This document shows, piece by piece, positions 56,518 to 64,000 of a stretch of DNA of 64,000 nt; position 1 is the stretch's first letter; every line of letters starts with the position of its first letter. A program made the translations under genes and the position numbers. This stretch comes from Pseudonocardiaceae bacterium (lineage in GTDB: Bacteria > Actinomycetota > Actinomycetes > Mycobacteriales > Pseudonocardiaceae): assembly GCA_009379845.1 (NCBI GenBank), contig WHSZ01000015.1, positions 32,023 through 96,022 on the forward strand, written 5' to 3'. The notes below the pieces were generated by a model. That model ran no database searches and was not told the origin of the DNA. It was given only the letters and a program-made list of their open reading frames with translations.

Positions 56518-57258
56518 ATGAGCAGCCCGTACGGACCGTCCGGAGGGAACGATCCGCAACAGCAGTGGGGCCAGCAGCCTTACGGCGCGGGTCCGGCTCC
56601 CGGCACTCCGTCCGGCGGCTTCCCTGCTCAGGGCGGTTATCCGCAGCAGGGGGATCCTCAGCAGGGCGGCTACCCGCAACAGGGTGGGTATCCGCAGCAG
56701 GGCTACCCGCAGCAGCCCGGCGGGTACCCGCAGCAGGGCTATCCACAGCAGCCGCCACAACCGGGTGGCTATCCGCAGCAGCCCGGCTATCCGCAACAAG
56801 GCGGCTACCCGCCGCCCGGCCAGCCGCCGCGAGGGTATCCACCGCAGTACGGTCAGCAGCCCGATCAGTTCGGTCAGCAGCCCGGCCAATTCGGCTACCC
56901 GCAGCAGCCCGGCTATCCCGGGGGACCGGAGCCGAAGAAGAAGTCCGGCGCGATGCTGTGGATCGCGATTGTCGCGGTGGTTGTGGTGGTCGGCGCCATC
57001 GGCGTGCTGGGGTTCGTGACGCCAGGGTGGTTCAACACCACGGTGCTCGACAAGGACGCGATGCAGAACGACGTGCAGGGCGTTTTGCAGGACACCTACA
57101 AGTCGGGCAACGTCGAGTCCGTCTCCTGCCCGGCGGATCAGGAAGTGAAGCCCGACGCGCAGTTCGAGTGCACCGCCACGATCGACGGCGAGCAGAAGAA
57201 GGTCAAGATCACCATCAAGGACGAGGACGGGAACTACGAGGTCGCTCCTCCCGAGTAA
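56518..57258 (+). CDS. Pro/Gln-rich single-span membrane protein with DUF4333 domain
   Basis: 246 aa. Residues 1-~135 consist of about a dozen copies of a Y-P-Q-Q-(P)-G-(G) unit plus related P/Q/G stretches. After K-K-K-S comes one membrane helix (about 143-165). The external C-terminal domain ([11 protein letters not shown], then two cysteines in S-V-S-C-P and F-E-C-T-A) is a DUF4333 domain. It corresponds to Rv2091c next to helY. ATG 56518 has GGAGG 6 nt upstream. Function unknown; the tail may interact with cell-wall or division proteins. Confidence 0.8.
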   Translation: MSSPYGPSGGNDPQQQWGQQPYGAGPAPGTPSGGFPAQGGYPQQGDPQQGGYPQQGGYPQQGYPQQPGGYPQQGYPQQPPQPGGYPQQPGYPQQGGYPPPGQPPRGYPPQYGQQPDQFGQQPGQFGYPQQPGYPGGPEPKKKSGAMLWIAIVAVVVVVGAIGVLGFVTPGWFNTTVLDKDAMQNDVQGVLQDTYKSGNVESVSCPADQEVKPDAQFECTATIDGEQKKVKITIKDEDGNYEVAPPE

Positions 57259-57282
57259 AACCGGGTGGCGCTGAGCCGGTTT
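57258..57282 (+). terminator. Hairpin after the DUF4333 gene
   Basis: AAACCGG and CCGGTTT form a perfect 7-bp stem with an 11-nt loop, overlapping the last base of the TAA stop. The stem ends in TTT, but no longer T run follows. Confidence 0.5.
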
Positions 57283-57301
57283 GAGGAGCCACGATCGGGT
57301 C

Positions 57302-58512
57302 GTGGTCGAGCACATCGTTCGGGCCCTTGAGCCCGATGAGTACCGAGCCGGATTCGATGTCGTACTGCGCTCATTGCATCGCGGCCCGGTCTCGGACGAG
57401 GAATGGAAGCACCGCGAACCCGGTCGCGGGTACATGCTCGGTGCGTTCGTCGGCTCTGAGCTGATCGGGTGCACGTCGGAGTTCGCGCGGAGATCACCGT
57501 TCCGGGCGGGGCCAGTGTCCCGCTGGTGCCGGTCGCCGGGGTGGGGGTGCGCGCCGACCACACCCGGCGTGGCGTGCTGACCTCGCTGATGCGCGCCCAG
57601 CTGACCGAGGCGGCAGAGCGCGGCGACGTGATGGCCGCCCTGCATGCCAGCGAAACGGCGATCTACGGGCGGTTCGGCTACGGCGTCGGCACCCGTGCGC
57701 AGAGCCCGGTGGTACGCGGATCACACGCCAAGATCCACCCGGACATGCCGGCGGAGGGGGGAGTGCGGCTGCTGGACGTGGAGCAGGCCGTCGCGCGGCT
57801 TCCCGAGCTGTACCAACGAATCGGGCCGCACCGTCCAGCGATGATGACGCGGCCGGAAGAATGGTGGCATGACAAGATCATCCGGCGGCTGCGAACCGTC
57901 TCGTCCCTGCTCGTCGTCGTCCACAATGGACCAGACGGCGACGATGGGTACGCGGTGTACCGCCCGAAGTCGGACAGCTCGCTCGACGAGCGCCGGCTCG
58001 CGGTCTCCCTCGAGGTGGAGGACATGCACGCGGGCTCGCTTGCGGCGCTCGCCGGACTGTGGCGGTACCTGCTGGGTATCGACCTGGTCGGCGAGGTCCG
58101 TACCTGGGCGCGGCCGACCGACGAACCCGTCGAGACCTTCCTGGCCGATCCGCGTGCCTACCGATCAGGAGACGTCCAGGACGAGACGTGGCAGCGGATA
58201 CTGGACGTACCCCGCGCGCTGGCCGCCCGTGATTACGGTGACGCGGAGCCGGTTGTGGTCGAGATCGTGGATCCGTTGCTGGACAGCAATTCCGGGCGCT
58301 ACCTGATCGGACCATCCGCCGTCGAACGGACCGACGCGGCCGCGCAGCTGCGGCTCGGTGTGGACGTTCTTTCGATGATCTACTTCGGCACCTACCGGCC
58401 GTCCATCCTCGGCGCGGTTGGCCGGATCGAGGTGCTGGAAGCCGCCGCGCCCGCGCGCGCCGATCGGTTGTTCGGCACCGACCGGGCCGCCTGGTGCGGC
58501 ACCGCGTACTGA
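57302..58512 (+). pseudogene. Eis-like GNAT N-acetyltransferase, split by a frameshift
   Basis: Two reading frames together give an almost complete protein of the Eis family (two GNAT halves plus an SCP2-like C-terminal domain). Frame 1 (GTG 57302 onward) carries R-A-L-E-P-D-E-Y to L-I-G-C-T-S-E-F-A. Homology then moves to the other frame with E-I-T-V-P-G-G-A-S-V and the acetyl-CoA motif V-R-A-D-H-T-R-R-G, ending F-G-T-D-R-A-A-W-C-G-T-A-Y. A single missing base at about 57481-57488 explains the change. Eis proteins acetylate amines of aminoglycosides or proteins. Either the gene is inactivated, a sequencing error is present, or the downstream frame alone (GTG 57469, 347 aa) is expressed. Confidence 0.75.
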
Positions 58513-58513
58513 G

Positions 58514-59368
58514 CTACTCGTTCCTGATCACCCTGGTTTCGTCCGGTGGCAGGATCCGCCTTACTGGCTCCGGCTGGCGGTTTCGCCGCCGCCATTCCCG
58601 TGGATAGCCGAGCGAGACTTCGTCGAAGCGCACGCCGTCGTAGCGCAGCGTCACGGGAATGTGCAGGTGCCCGTACACCACGGCGGCCGCGTCGAACCGA
58701 CGATGCCAGTCCGCGGTCAGCTCGGTACCGCACCACATCGCCAGATGGGGATGCCGGAGCATCGTCGTCGGGCCAGGATGTGTCGGCCAGTGCGAGACGA
58801 GCACGGTCCGCCGCCCGGCACGCTCCGCCTCCAACCGCCGCTCGGTCTGCTCGACCCTGTGCCGGCACCATTCGGCCCTGCTGGCGAACGGGTCCGGGTG
58901 CAGCAGCTGCTCGTCGGTGAACACCAGCCCCACGTCGTAGGCGTGGGCGAGCGCGTCGTCGAGCGTGCTGCCCGGCTCCCGGAAGCTGTAGTCGTACAGC
59001 GTGAACAGCGGTGCGACGAGGATTTCCTCCCCGCCGGCCAGCCACACTGGGTAGGGATCCTCTGGCGTGCGCACGCCCAGCCCGCGGCACCGCTCCACGA
59101 GGTGGGCGTAGCGCTCGGCGCCGCGCAGCTGTATCGGATCGCCTGGCGTGGTCCACAGCTCGTGGTTGCCTGGCACCCAAATGACCGTGTCGAATCGATC
59201 CCGTAGCGACCGCAGGGTGGACTCGATGACATCGGTGTTCTCCGCGACGTCACCGGCCACGATCAACCAGTCGCCGTCCGAGAGTGGCCGGATGCGGTCC
59301 AGCATCTCGCGATTTCCCTTGTGCGTGACGTGCAGGTCGCTGGTGGCGAGCAGGGACGGGGTTGGCAC
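58514..59368 (-). CDS. Calcineurin-like metallophosphoesterase
   Basis: 284 aa. All metal-binding motifs are seen: S-D-L-H, V-A-G-D-V-A, P-G-N-H-E-L, V-S-H-W-P and Y-G-H-L-H. A two-metal phosphoesterase with unknown substrate. Convergent with the Eis-like gene (1 nt between stops). Leaderless GTG start. Confidence 0.9.
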   Translation of the reverse strand: MPTPSLLATSDLHVTHKGNREMLDRIRPLSDGDWLIVAGDVAENTDVIESTLRSLRDRFDTVIWVPGNHELWTTPGDPIQLRGAERYAHLVERCRGLGVRTPEDPYPVWLAGGEEILVAPLFTLYDYSFREPGSTLDDALAHAYDVGLVFTDEQLLHPDPFASRAEWCRHRVEQTERRLEAERAGRRTVLVSHWPTHPGPTTMLRHPHLAMWCGTELTADWHRRFDAAAVVYGHLHIPVTLRYDGVRFDEVSLGYPREWRRRNRQPEPVRRILPPDETRVIRNE

Positions 59369-59375
59369 GTTTGGC

Positions 59376-59381
59376 AGGCTA
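59376..59381 (-). promoter_or_regulatory. -10 element of a likely leaderless metallophosphoesterase transcript
   Basis: On the minus strand TAGCCT ends 7 nt before GTG 59368. Confidence 0.5.
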
Positions 59382-59410
59382 GCTGCCGGCGGAAAGGAGC
59401 ACGTCGGCGC

Positions 59411-60148
59411 CTAGCCGGTGATCCTCGCGCGTGCGACGTCGCCGGTATCCGGCCCCGCCGTGGCGAGCGCGACGCCATCGGATGCCCAGATGCCCGAACG
59501 GCCGGCGGTCCGGTCGAAGCCACCGCCGGTTGACCCCGCGAAGCTGGCTACCGCGACCCAGATCTGGTGCTCCGCGGCGACGCGCAGGGCGCGCTGCTCG
59601 TGCACGGCTACCTCGTCCGCGTGTTCGCAAACGCCGGCCACGTAGCCGTCGATACCCAGCGCCGCGGTATCGGACGCGTGCTGCGAGACGCCGGTGTCCT
59701 TGCAGACCGCGAGGCCGAGCCGCCAACCGTCGACGTCCACCACCGCCGGCTTGCCTCCGGGGGTGAATCGCTCCGACTCGGCCGTGCTCAACCACATCTT
59801 GCGGTACGCGACGGTGACCCCGGCGCCGTCGAGCGCCAGCATCGCGATCTGCGACCGGTCCGCATCGCCCCGCACCGGAGCGCCGACCAGCGCCACTGAT
59901 CCCATCTCGGCACAGGCCTCGACGATGGGCACCAGGCGCGGATCCTCGGCCGCGATCACCGGGGCGTCCAGCTGGTATCCCGTCAGCGAGAGTTCGGGAA
60001 AGACCACCACCCGAGCGCCCGCGGAGCGCACCGTCGCCGCGTGCGTCGCCGCGTTCGCCGCGACGTCGTATGCCACGCACAGCGGCTGGGCCACTGCGAT
60101 GCTCAGCGGCTCAGGGATCAATGGCTCGGGGATGGGGGCTCCCGTCAT
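59411..60148 (-). CDS. Carbon-nitrogen hydrolase (nitrilase superfamily)
   Basis: 245 aa. The Glu-Lys-Cys triad is visible in F-P-E-L-S-L-T-G-Y, Y-R-K-M-W-L and L-A-V-C-K-D-T. The third motif usually reads C-Y-D or C-F-D; C-K-D is less common. It hydrolyses an amide or nitrile of unknown identity. Transcribed towards the metallophosphoesterase gene, but each has its own -10 element. Confidence 0.88.
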   Translation of the reverse strand: MTGAPIPEPLIPEPLSIAVAQPLCVAYDVAANAATHAATVRSAGARVVVFPELSLTGYQLDAPVIAAEDPRLVPIVEACAEMGSVALVGAPVRGDADRSQIAMLALDGAGVTVAYRKMWLSTAESERFTPGGKPAVVDVDGWRLGLAVCKDTGVSQHASDTAALGIDGYVAGVCEHADEVAVHEQRALRVAAEHQIWVAVASFAGSTGGGFDRTAGRSGIWASDGVALATAGPDTGDVARARITG

Positions 60149-60154
60149 CTCGCC

Positions 60155-60160
60155 ACGCTA
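60155..60160 (-). promoter_or_regulatory. -10 element of a likely leaderless nitrilase-family transcript
   Basis: On the minus strand TAGCGT ends 6 nt before ATG 60148. Confidence 0.5.
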
Positions 60161-60235
60161 GACCATCCCACCGACCGGACGGGCGTGACCGGCGGAACGC
60201 TCCGGCGAAGCTGGGCCGATGGCATGCTGGTAGGC

Positions 60236-61192
60236 ATGATCCCTACCGCCTTGCGGGGTGGCGCGCCGCGCCGCTGGCCTGCCTCCTTCCGTGACCGGCT
60301 CACCGGGCCGTTGCCGGGTCCGAGGGACATCTACCGGATCCTGCGCGATGGCGGATTTCGCGGGTCCACAGTGGACGCGGATCGGGTTCCGGTGTCGCGG
60401 CAGGGGTTGCCGGCGTTGCCGGAGCACGCGACCGGCTGGACGTGGATCGGGCACGCCAGCTACCTGGTTCGGATGGGCGGGGCCAATGTGCTGACCGACC
60501 CGGTGTGGTCGACGAAGTTGCCCAGCGTGCCACCGAGGGTCACCCCGCCTGGCGTGGCGTGGTCGGAGCTGCCGCCGATCGACGCGGTGCTGATCAGCCA
60601 CAACCACTACGACCACCTGGACGCGCCGACGATCGGCAGGCTACCGAGGGACACCGCGATCCTGGTGCCGGCCGGACTGCGGAGCTGGTTCACCCGCCGC
60701 CGGTTCACCCGGGTCATCGAGCTGGACTGGTGGGAATCGGTCGAGGTGGCCGGGCTGCGGTTCGACTTCGTGCCAGCGCACCACTGGAGCAGGCGTGGTC
60801 CGTTCGACGCCTGCCGCAGCCTGTGGGGTGGCTGGGTGATCACCGCACCGGACGGGCGCCGCACGTATCACGCGGGGGATTCCGGTTACGGGCACTGGTT
60901 CGCCGAGATCGGCAGCCGGTACCCGGGGATCGATGTGGCCATGCTGCCGATCGGCGCATACCAGCCGCGCTGGTTCATGCGGCCGGTGCACATGGATCCG
61001 GACGAAGCGGTGCGGGCGTTGTCGGATCTCGGTGCGCGGCGGCTGGCCGCGATGCACTGGGGCACGTTCCTGCTGACCCAGGAGCCGGTGATCGAACCGC
61101 TCGAGCGGGTGCGCAAGGCGTGGGCGGCGGACGGCAGGGAGCCGGACGACCTGTGGACGCTGGCGGTCGGCGAGAGCCGCCAACTGCCTTGA
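60236..61192 (+). CDS. MBL-fold metallohydrolase (UlaG/NAPE-PLD-like)
   Basis: 318 aa. The metal motif is H-N-H-Y-D-H (in I-S-H-N-H-Y-D-H-L-D); A-H-H-W-S-R and A-G-D-S-G-Y supply further ligands. W-I-G-H-A-S-Y-L-V and P-R-V-T-P-P-G-V are typical of the group that includes N-acylphosphatidylethanolamine phospholipase D. Substrate unknown. ATG 60236 is used; ATG 60224 would add four residues. The stop lies in a 16-bp tandem duplication. Confidence 0.88.
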   Translation: MIPTALRGGAPRRWPASFRDRLTGPLPGPRDIYRILRDGGFRGSTVDADRVPVSRQGLPALPEHATGWTWIGHASYLVRMGGANVLTDPVWSTKLPSVPPRVTPPGVAWSELPPIDAVLISHNHYDHLDAPTIGRLPRDTAILVPAGLRSWFTRRRFTRVIELDWWESVEVAGLRFDFVPAHHWSRRGPFDACRSLWGGWVITAPDGRRTYHAGDSGYGHWFAEIGSRYPGIDVAMLPIGAYQPRWFMRPVHMDPDEAVRALSDLGARRLAAMHWGTFLLTQEPVIEPLERVRKAWAADGREPDDLWTLAVGESRQLP

Positions 61193-61215
61193 TCGCCGGC
61201 TGCCTTGATCGCCAA
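61184..61215. repeat. 16-bp tandem duplication over a stop codon
   Basis: CTGCCTTGATCGCCgg (61184-61199) is followed by CTGCCTTGATCGCCaa (61200-61215) and the first 5 bases of a third copy. The first copy contains the TGA of the MBL-fold gene. Confidence 0.9.
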
Positions 61216-61280
61216 CTGCCGGGAGCCGGCCGACGCATCCCGGGTCGGCGCGGCGTGCGGCGGGGTGGCGCCCTGCGCGG

Positions 61281-61286
61281 TATCGT
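61281..61286 (+). promoter_or_regulatory. -10 element of a likely leaderless DUF3097 transcript
   Basis: TATCGT ends 8 nt before GTG 61295; no ribosome site. Confidence 0.4.
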
Positions 61287-61294
61287 CGCGGCTC

Positions 61295-62095
61295 GTGCGT
61301 CCCCACTCGTACAGCCGCGATGTGCTTTCCGCGCCACGCAAGAAGAAGATCCCCGAAGTACCGGCCGAACCGGGGCTGGTGGTCGAGGAACCGGGAACCG
61401 GTTTCTGCGGCGCGGTGCTGCGGATCGAGCACGGCAACGTGGTGCTAGAGGACCGGCACGGCAAGGAACGCGTCTTCCCGCTCACCCCTGCCGGTTTCCT
61501 CCTGGACGGCAAGCCGGTGACACTGACCCGGCCGGTAGCGGCAGCTCCCAGCAAGCCCGCCCGGTCGGCGTCCGGCTCGGTCCGGGTCGAGGGGCTGAAG
61601 GCCCGCACCGCGAGGGACAGCCGGATCTGGGTGGAGGGCAAGCACGACGCCGAGCTGGTGGAGCGGGTGTGGGGCCACGACCTGCGCGTCGAGGGCGTGG
61701 TGGTGGAACCGCTGGACGGCGTGGACGTGCTGGCCGAGCGCATCGAGGAGTTCGGCACCGGACCCGGCCGGCGGCTCGGCGTGCTCGTGGATCACCTGAT
61801 ACCCGGCAGCAAGGAATCTCGCCTGGTCGAGCAGATCCGGGACGAGCATGTGCTGGTGACCGGGCATCCGTACGTGGACATCTGGCAAGCGGTGAAGCCA
61901 GCCGTGCTAGGTATCGAGGAGTGGCCGAGCGTGCCGAAACACTTGCCATGGAAGGAAGGGGTGTGCGCGGCGCTCGGTTGGGGCGAGCCGTATGAAGGAT
62001 GGCAGCGGGTGCTCGCGGCGGTACACAGCTTCCATGACGTGGAGACGCCACTGCTCGGTGCCGTCGAGCGGTTGATCGACTTCGTGGTGGGTTGA
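61295..62095 (+). CDS. DUF3097 family protein
   Basis: 266 aa. Recognised by P-H-S-Y-S-R-D-V-L near the start, V-E-G-K-H-D-A-E-L-V-E-R-V-W-G-D-D-like centre (here G-H-D) and D-H-L-I-P-G-S-K-E-S-R and H-P-Y-V-D-I-W-Q-A-V-K-P. The V-E-G-K-x-D and D-H-L-x-x-x-S-K pattern looks like a Toprim domain, which would suggest a nucleic-acid role; that is my inference. Upstream in-frame codons exist but lie in the tandem duplication; GTG 61295 fits the -10 element. Confidence 0.82.
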   Translation: MRPHSYSRDVLSAPRKKKIPEVPAEPGLVVEEPGTGFCGAVLRIEHGNVVLEDRHGKERVFPLTPAGFLLDGKPVTLTRPVAAAPSKPARSASGSVRVEGLKARTARDSRIWVEGKHDAELVERVWGHDLRVEGVVVEPLDGVDVLAERIEEFGTGPGRRLGVLVDHLIPGSKESRLVEQIRDEHVLVTGHPYVDIWQAVKPAVLGIEEWPSVPKHLPWKEGVCAALGWGEPYEGWQRVLAAVHSFHDVETPLLGAVERLIDFVVG

Positions 62096-62098
62096 GCA

Positions 62099-62262
62099 CA
62101 GCTGGTGCGTGACCCTCGAACGAGGCGTTGTCGTTCTCGGGGTACACCTCGAAGTAGCCGACTTCCTTGAGCCGACCTTGCCGACCTTGCCGGTGTGGTA
62201 GATCCGCAGGCCGGAGGTGTAGTTCGACAGCGTGCGGGCGCGCGGATACCGGCGCGGGGTGA
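62099..62262 (-). pseudogene. Remnant of an LVIVD-repeat/choice-of-anchor B-like protein
   Basis: On the minus strand one frame reads N-Y-T-S-G-L-R-I-Y and, after a 9-bp tandem duplication (62172-62189) and a frame change, a second frame reads L-K-E-V-G-Y-F-E-V-Y-P-E-N-D-N-A-S-F-E-G. Together these resemble the end of secreted LVIVD-repeat proteins. No start or further domain is present. The identification rests on a short stretch. Confidence 0.4.
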
Positions 62263-62266
62263 GGTG

Positions 62267-62692
62267 TCAGGCGCCGTAGAGCCTGTCGACGTGCCGGTAG
62301 TCGGTGGGCTCGCGATCGCGCAGCATCGCGTTGCGCACCGATCGAAACAGCCCGTCGCAGTGCCACAGGTCGCCCCAGTCCCGCGCGATGCGTTGGACGC
62401 GGACGGTGCGCACCGTGCGAGTCTCGGCGTAGTCGCGCAGGGCGATATCCCAGTCCAGTAGCTCGACCCCGGCCTGCTTGCCGACCTGCGCGGCCAGGCA
62501 GTCGGCGTCCTCGAGCGCCTGGCAGGCCCCCTGGGCGAGGTACTGCAGCATTGGGTGGGCGGCGTCGCCGGTGAGGGCGAGCCTGCCGTCCACCCAGCCG
62601 TCGATCGGCTCCCGGTCGTACATCCGCCACCAGCGGTCCCGCCACAAGTTGGGCAGCGCCGAGCGCACGGCGTCGCAGGTGCCGGCGAACGC
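62267..62692 (-). pseudogene. C-terminal fragment of an FAD-dependent aromatic monooxygenase
   Basis: About 140 residues, beginning F-A-G-T-C-D-A-V-R-S-A-L and continuing W-R-D-R-W-W and the FAD motif L-T-G-D-A-A-H-P-M-L-Q-Y-L-A-Q-G, then D-A-D-C-L and a normal end. This is the C-terminal third of a salicylate/3-hydroxybenzoate hydroxylase-type enzyme (usually about 400 aa). The N-terminal two thirds, with the G-x-G-x-x-G motif, are absent; homology stops near 62692, where another truncated gene starts in the opposite direction. Confidence 0.8.
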
Positions 62693-62711
62693 GGCAGATG
62701 GCCTTCGCCGG
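62682..62711. repeat. 8-bp inverted repeat at a gene-fragment junction
   Basis: CCGGCGAA (62682-62689) and TTCGCCGG (62704-62711) are perfect complements 14 bp apart. Each arm lies in the first recognisable codons of one of the two truncated, divergent genes (F-A-G in both). Confidence 0.85.
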
Positions 62712-63402
62712 GTTGAACCCCAAGCACATGAGTGACCTCCTCGTCACCCACCACCACGTCGACCACATGTCCGACCTCGGGTATCTGCCGCTGACGGCGT
62801 GGGTCGAAGGCCGCACCGAAAGGATCAACATCTACGGCCCGCCACCGATGCACGCCACCATCGACGGGCTCCTCCAGGGATACGCCGAGGACCTGGCGAA
62901 GCGGGCCGAGGCCACCGGCAGGCATCCGTTCCTGCCCATGGTCCGCGTGCACGAGGTGACCGGGGGCGGGGTGGTGTTCCGGGACGAGGAGGTGGAAGTG
63001 GAGGCTGCCGTCGTCGACCATCGCCCCTTCGAGGTGGCCCTGGCGTACCGCATCACCGCTCGCGGGAAGTCCGTGGTGATCTCCGGGGACACCGCGGTCA
63101 GCCCGGCACTGATCCGCCTGGCCACGGGCGCCGACGTCCTCGTCCACGAGGTCGTCGCGCTTGAGAAGCTCACCGGCCTGCGCGAGAAGGTGGGTGCCCC
63201 CACGCTCGGTGACTACATGAAGAACAACCACACCAGCTTGGGCGACGTCGCCGCCATCGCTCAGGAGGCCGGGGTGGGGATGCTGGTGCTCTCCCACCTG
63301 CTGCCCCATGACCTGCCGGAGGAGGAATGGCTCCGCGGCGCAGGGGACGGGTTCGACGGGAAGATCGTCGTTGGTGCCGACCTCATGGAGATCGAGGTGT
63401 GA
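62698..63402 (+). CDS. MBL-fold hydrolase, N-terminally truncated
   Basis: 234 aa. The metal motif H-H-H-V-D-H (residues 18-23) stands at the very start; in intact RNase Z/arylsulfatase-like members some 50-60 residues with the first beta strands and a D-x-G motif come before it. S-G-D-T and S-H-L-L-P-H-D supply later ligands. An ATG is present at 62698, but with no ribosome site, and the protein probably cannot fold normally. Best read as the 3' part of a gene cut at the same junction as the monooxygenase fragment. Confidence 0.7.
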   Translation: MAFAGLNPKHMSDLLVTHHHVDHMSDLGYLPLTAWVEGRTERINIYGPPPMHATIDGLLQGYAEDLAKRAEATGRHPFLPMVRVHEVTGGGVVFRDEEVEVEAAVVDHRPFEVALAYRITARGKSVVISGDTAVSPALIRLATGADVLVHEVVALEKLTGLREKVGAPTLGDYMKNNHTSLGDVAAIAQEAGVGMLVLSHLLPHDLPEEEWLRGAGDGFDGKIVVGADLMEIEV

Positions 63403-63555
63403 TCACGCCACTTCCGGTGCTCGCAGCAAGACCACGCTGGTCCACAGCAGCTGCGACGACCCGCAACTATGGCCTAGTTGGGCGCCTGCTGTCGGCTTGG
63501 CTGGGTGAACGTGTATTCGTGGGTGACCGGGCGCGCCGGTGAGTTCTTGGTCGCG

Positions 63556-64000
63556 TTATGCGGCGGGGGTGTTGATGGGATTGCGTCTGGGTCTTCGTTT
63601 GGGGTCGATGACGGTTGGTGGGAGGAATTCGGGTCGTCCGTCGGTGGCCATCCGAACTTCCCAGGGGCTGTTGTGGAGTAGTCGGTGGTGAAATCCGCAT
63701 AACAGGCACGTATTCGCCAGCGACGTCTCGCCCATCTGTTCCCACTCGGTGAGGTGGTGGACTTGGGTGAGATGCGGTGGGCGGTCGCAGCCGGGGAAGC
63801 AGCACCCGCGGTCCCGCGCCACCAGGGCACGTCGCAGGTGCACCGTCGCCGTCCGCACCGACCTGCCCAGATCCAGAGGCACCGAGCGGGAATCGAGCAC
63901 CACGGGGATCAGGCCCGCATCACACGCCAAATGCCGGATCCGGGCCGCGGGGATCGGCAGGGTGCCATCCAGCAGCGCCGTACCCAACCCCGTCCGCAGG
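63556..64000 (-). CDS. HNH endonuclease domain protein (13E12/DUF222 type), partial
   Basis: The reading frame is open to the right window edge, so only the C-terminal ~148 residues are visible. The HNH domain is complete: D-R-G-C-C-F-P-G-C-D-R-P, then H-H-L-T-E-W-E and N-T-C-L-L-C-G-F-H-H-R-L-L-H. Before it comes the end of a DUF222-type region (I-R-H-L-A-C-D-A-G-L-I-P-V-V-L). These proteins occur in many copies in Actinobacteria, often in plastic regions; they may be intein- or mobile-element-related nucleases, but their role is uncertain. Confidence 0.82.
   Translation of the reverse strand, partial: LRTGLGTALLDGTLPIPAARIRHLACDAGLIPVVLDSRSVPLDLGRSVRTATVHLRRALVARDRGCCFPGCDRPPHLTQVHHLTEWEQMGETSLANTCLLCGFHHRLLHNSPWEVRMATDGRPEFLPPTVIDPKRRPRRNPINTPAA

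Noticed and set aside
56600..56920. Dense short repeats resembling a repeat array
   Set aside because: They are in-frame codons for Y-P-Q-Q-G units of a low-complexity protein tail, without spacers; not a CRISPR array.
61482..63309. Two long minus-strand frames across DUF3097 and the MBL fragment
   Set aside because: They pass through real genes in the wrong frame; only short stretches match known proteins, and these are reported as remnants.
63403..63555. Short gene between the MBL fragment and the HNH gene
   Set aside because: No frame has a start signal or recognisable sequence; treated as non-coding.

Overview
The window is high-GC (about 70 %) actinobacterial DNA with dense gene packing and many GTG starts. 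It carries a mycothiol ligase (mshC), a complete Pup-proteasome system, pafBC, tatAC and fabG1-inhA-hemH. This fits a member of the Pseudonocardiales (an Amycolatopsis, Saccharomonospora or Prauserella type of genome); I cannot name a species. Much of the gene order matches three Mycobacterium tuberculosis segments: Rv1481-Rv1485, Rv0958-Rv0959 and Rv2091c-Rv2125.

Layout. 1-3660: end of a VWA membrane protein gene, then fabG1, inhA and hemH (mycolate/fatty-acid elongation plus ferrochelatase). 3.8-8.8 kb: a DUF998 membrane protein, a conserved hypothetical, and an AAA ATPase/VWA pair. 8.8-18.8 kb: mshC, an MFS transporter, a PAC2 protein, a HAD hydrolase, hisE-hisG, a RibD-like reductase, a thioesterase, a RecB-like nuclease, a site-2 protease and trmI. 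18.8-32 kb is the proteasome region: two proline/glycine-rich membrane proteins, mpa, a small gene bracketed by two palindromes, an aldo/keto reductase, a lipoprotein, a Nudix hydrolase, dop, pup, prcB, prcA, a PAP2-diacylglycerol kinase fusion and pafA.

32-49 kb is an accessory block between pafA and pafB, which are neighbours in M. tuberculosis. It holds a VanZ protein, an SDR, a Tat-exported family 1 glycosidase, a CaiB CoA-transferase, a divergent MMPL exporter/TetR pair, a secreted subtilase, and a GntR-controlled operon (peptide-type ABC importer, SDR, amidase). 49-57 kb returns to the conserved order: pafB, pafC, a small membrane protein, tatA, tatC, a lipid kinase, helY and a DUF4333 protein. 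57-62 kb holds a frameshifted Eis-like acetyltransferase, a metallophosphoesterase, a nitrilase-like hydrolase, an MBL-fold hydrolase and a DUF3097 protein. 62.1-64 kb is decayed DNA: three broken genes and the 3' part of an HNH (13E12/DUF222) gene.

Cross-cutting observations. At least seventeen genes have a TANNNT hexamer 6-8 nt before the start codon and mostly no Shine-Dalgarno sequence, which is the signature of leaderless transcripts; dop, pafA and pafB are among them. Short perfect or near-perfect tandem duplications (9-33 bp) recur at gene ends and in 5' untranslated regions. Pup is encoded directly with a C-terminal Gly-Gly-Glu, so it should not need deamidation before ligation. Three regulator/target pairs have recognisable operator-like palindromes. 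I found no tRNA, rRNA, CRISPR array, intact insertion sequence or replication origin.
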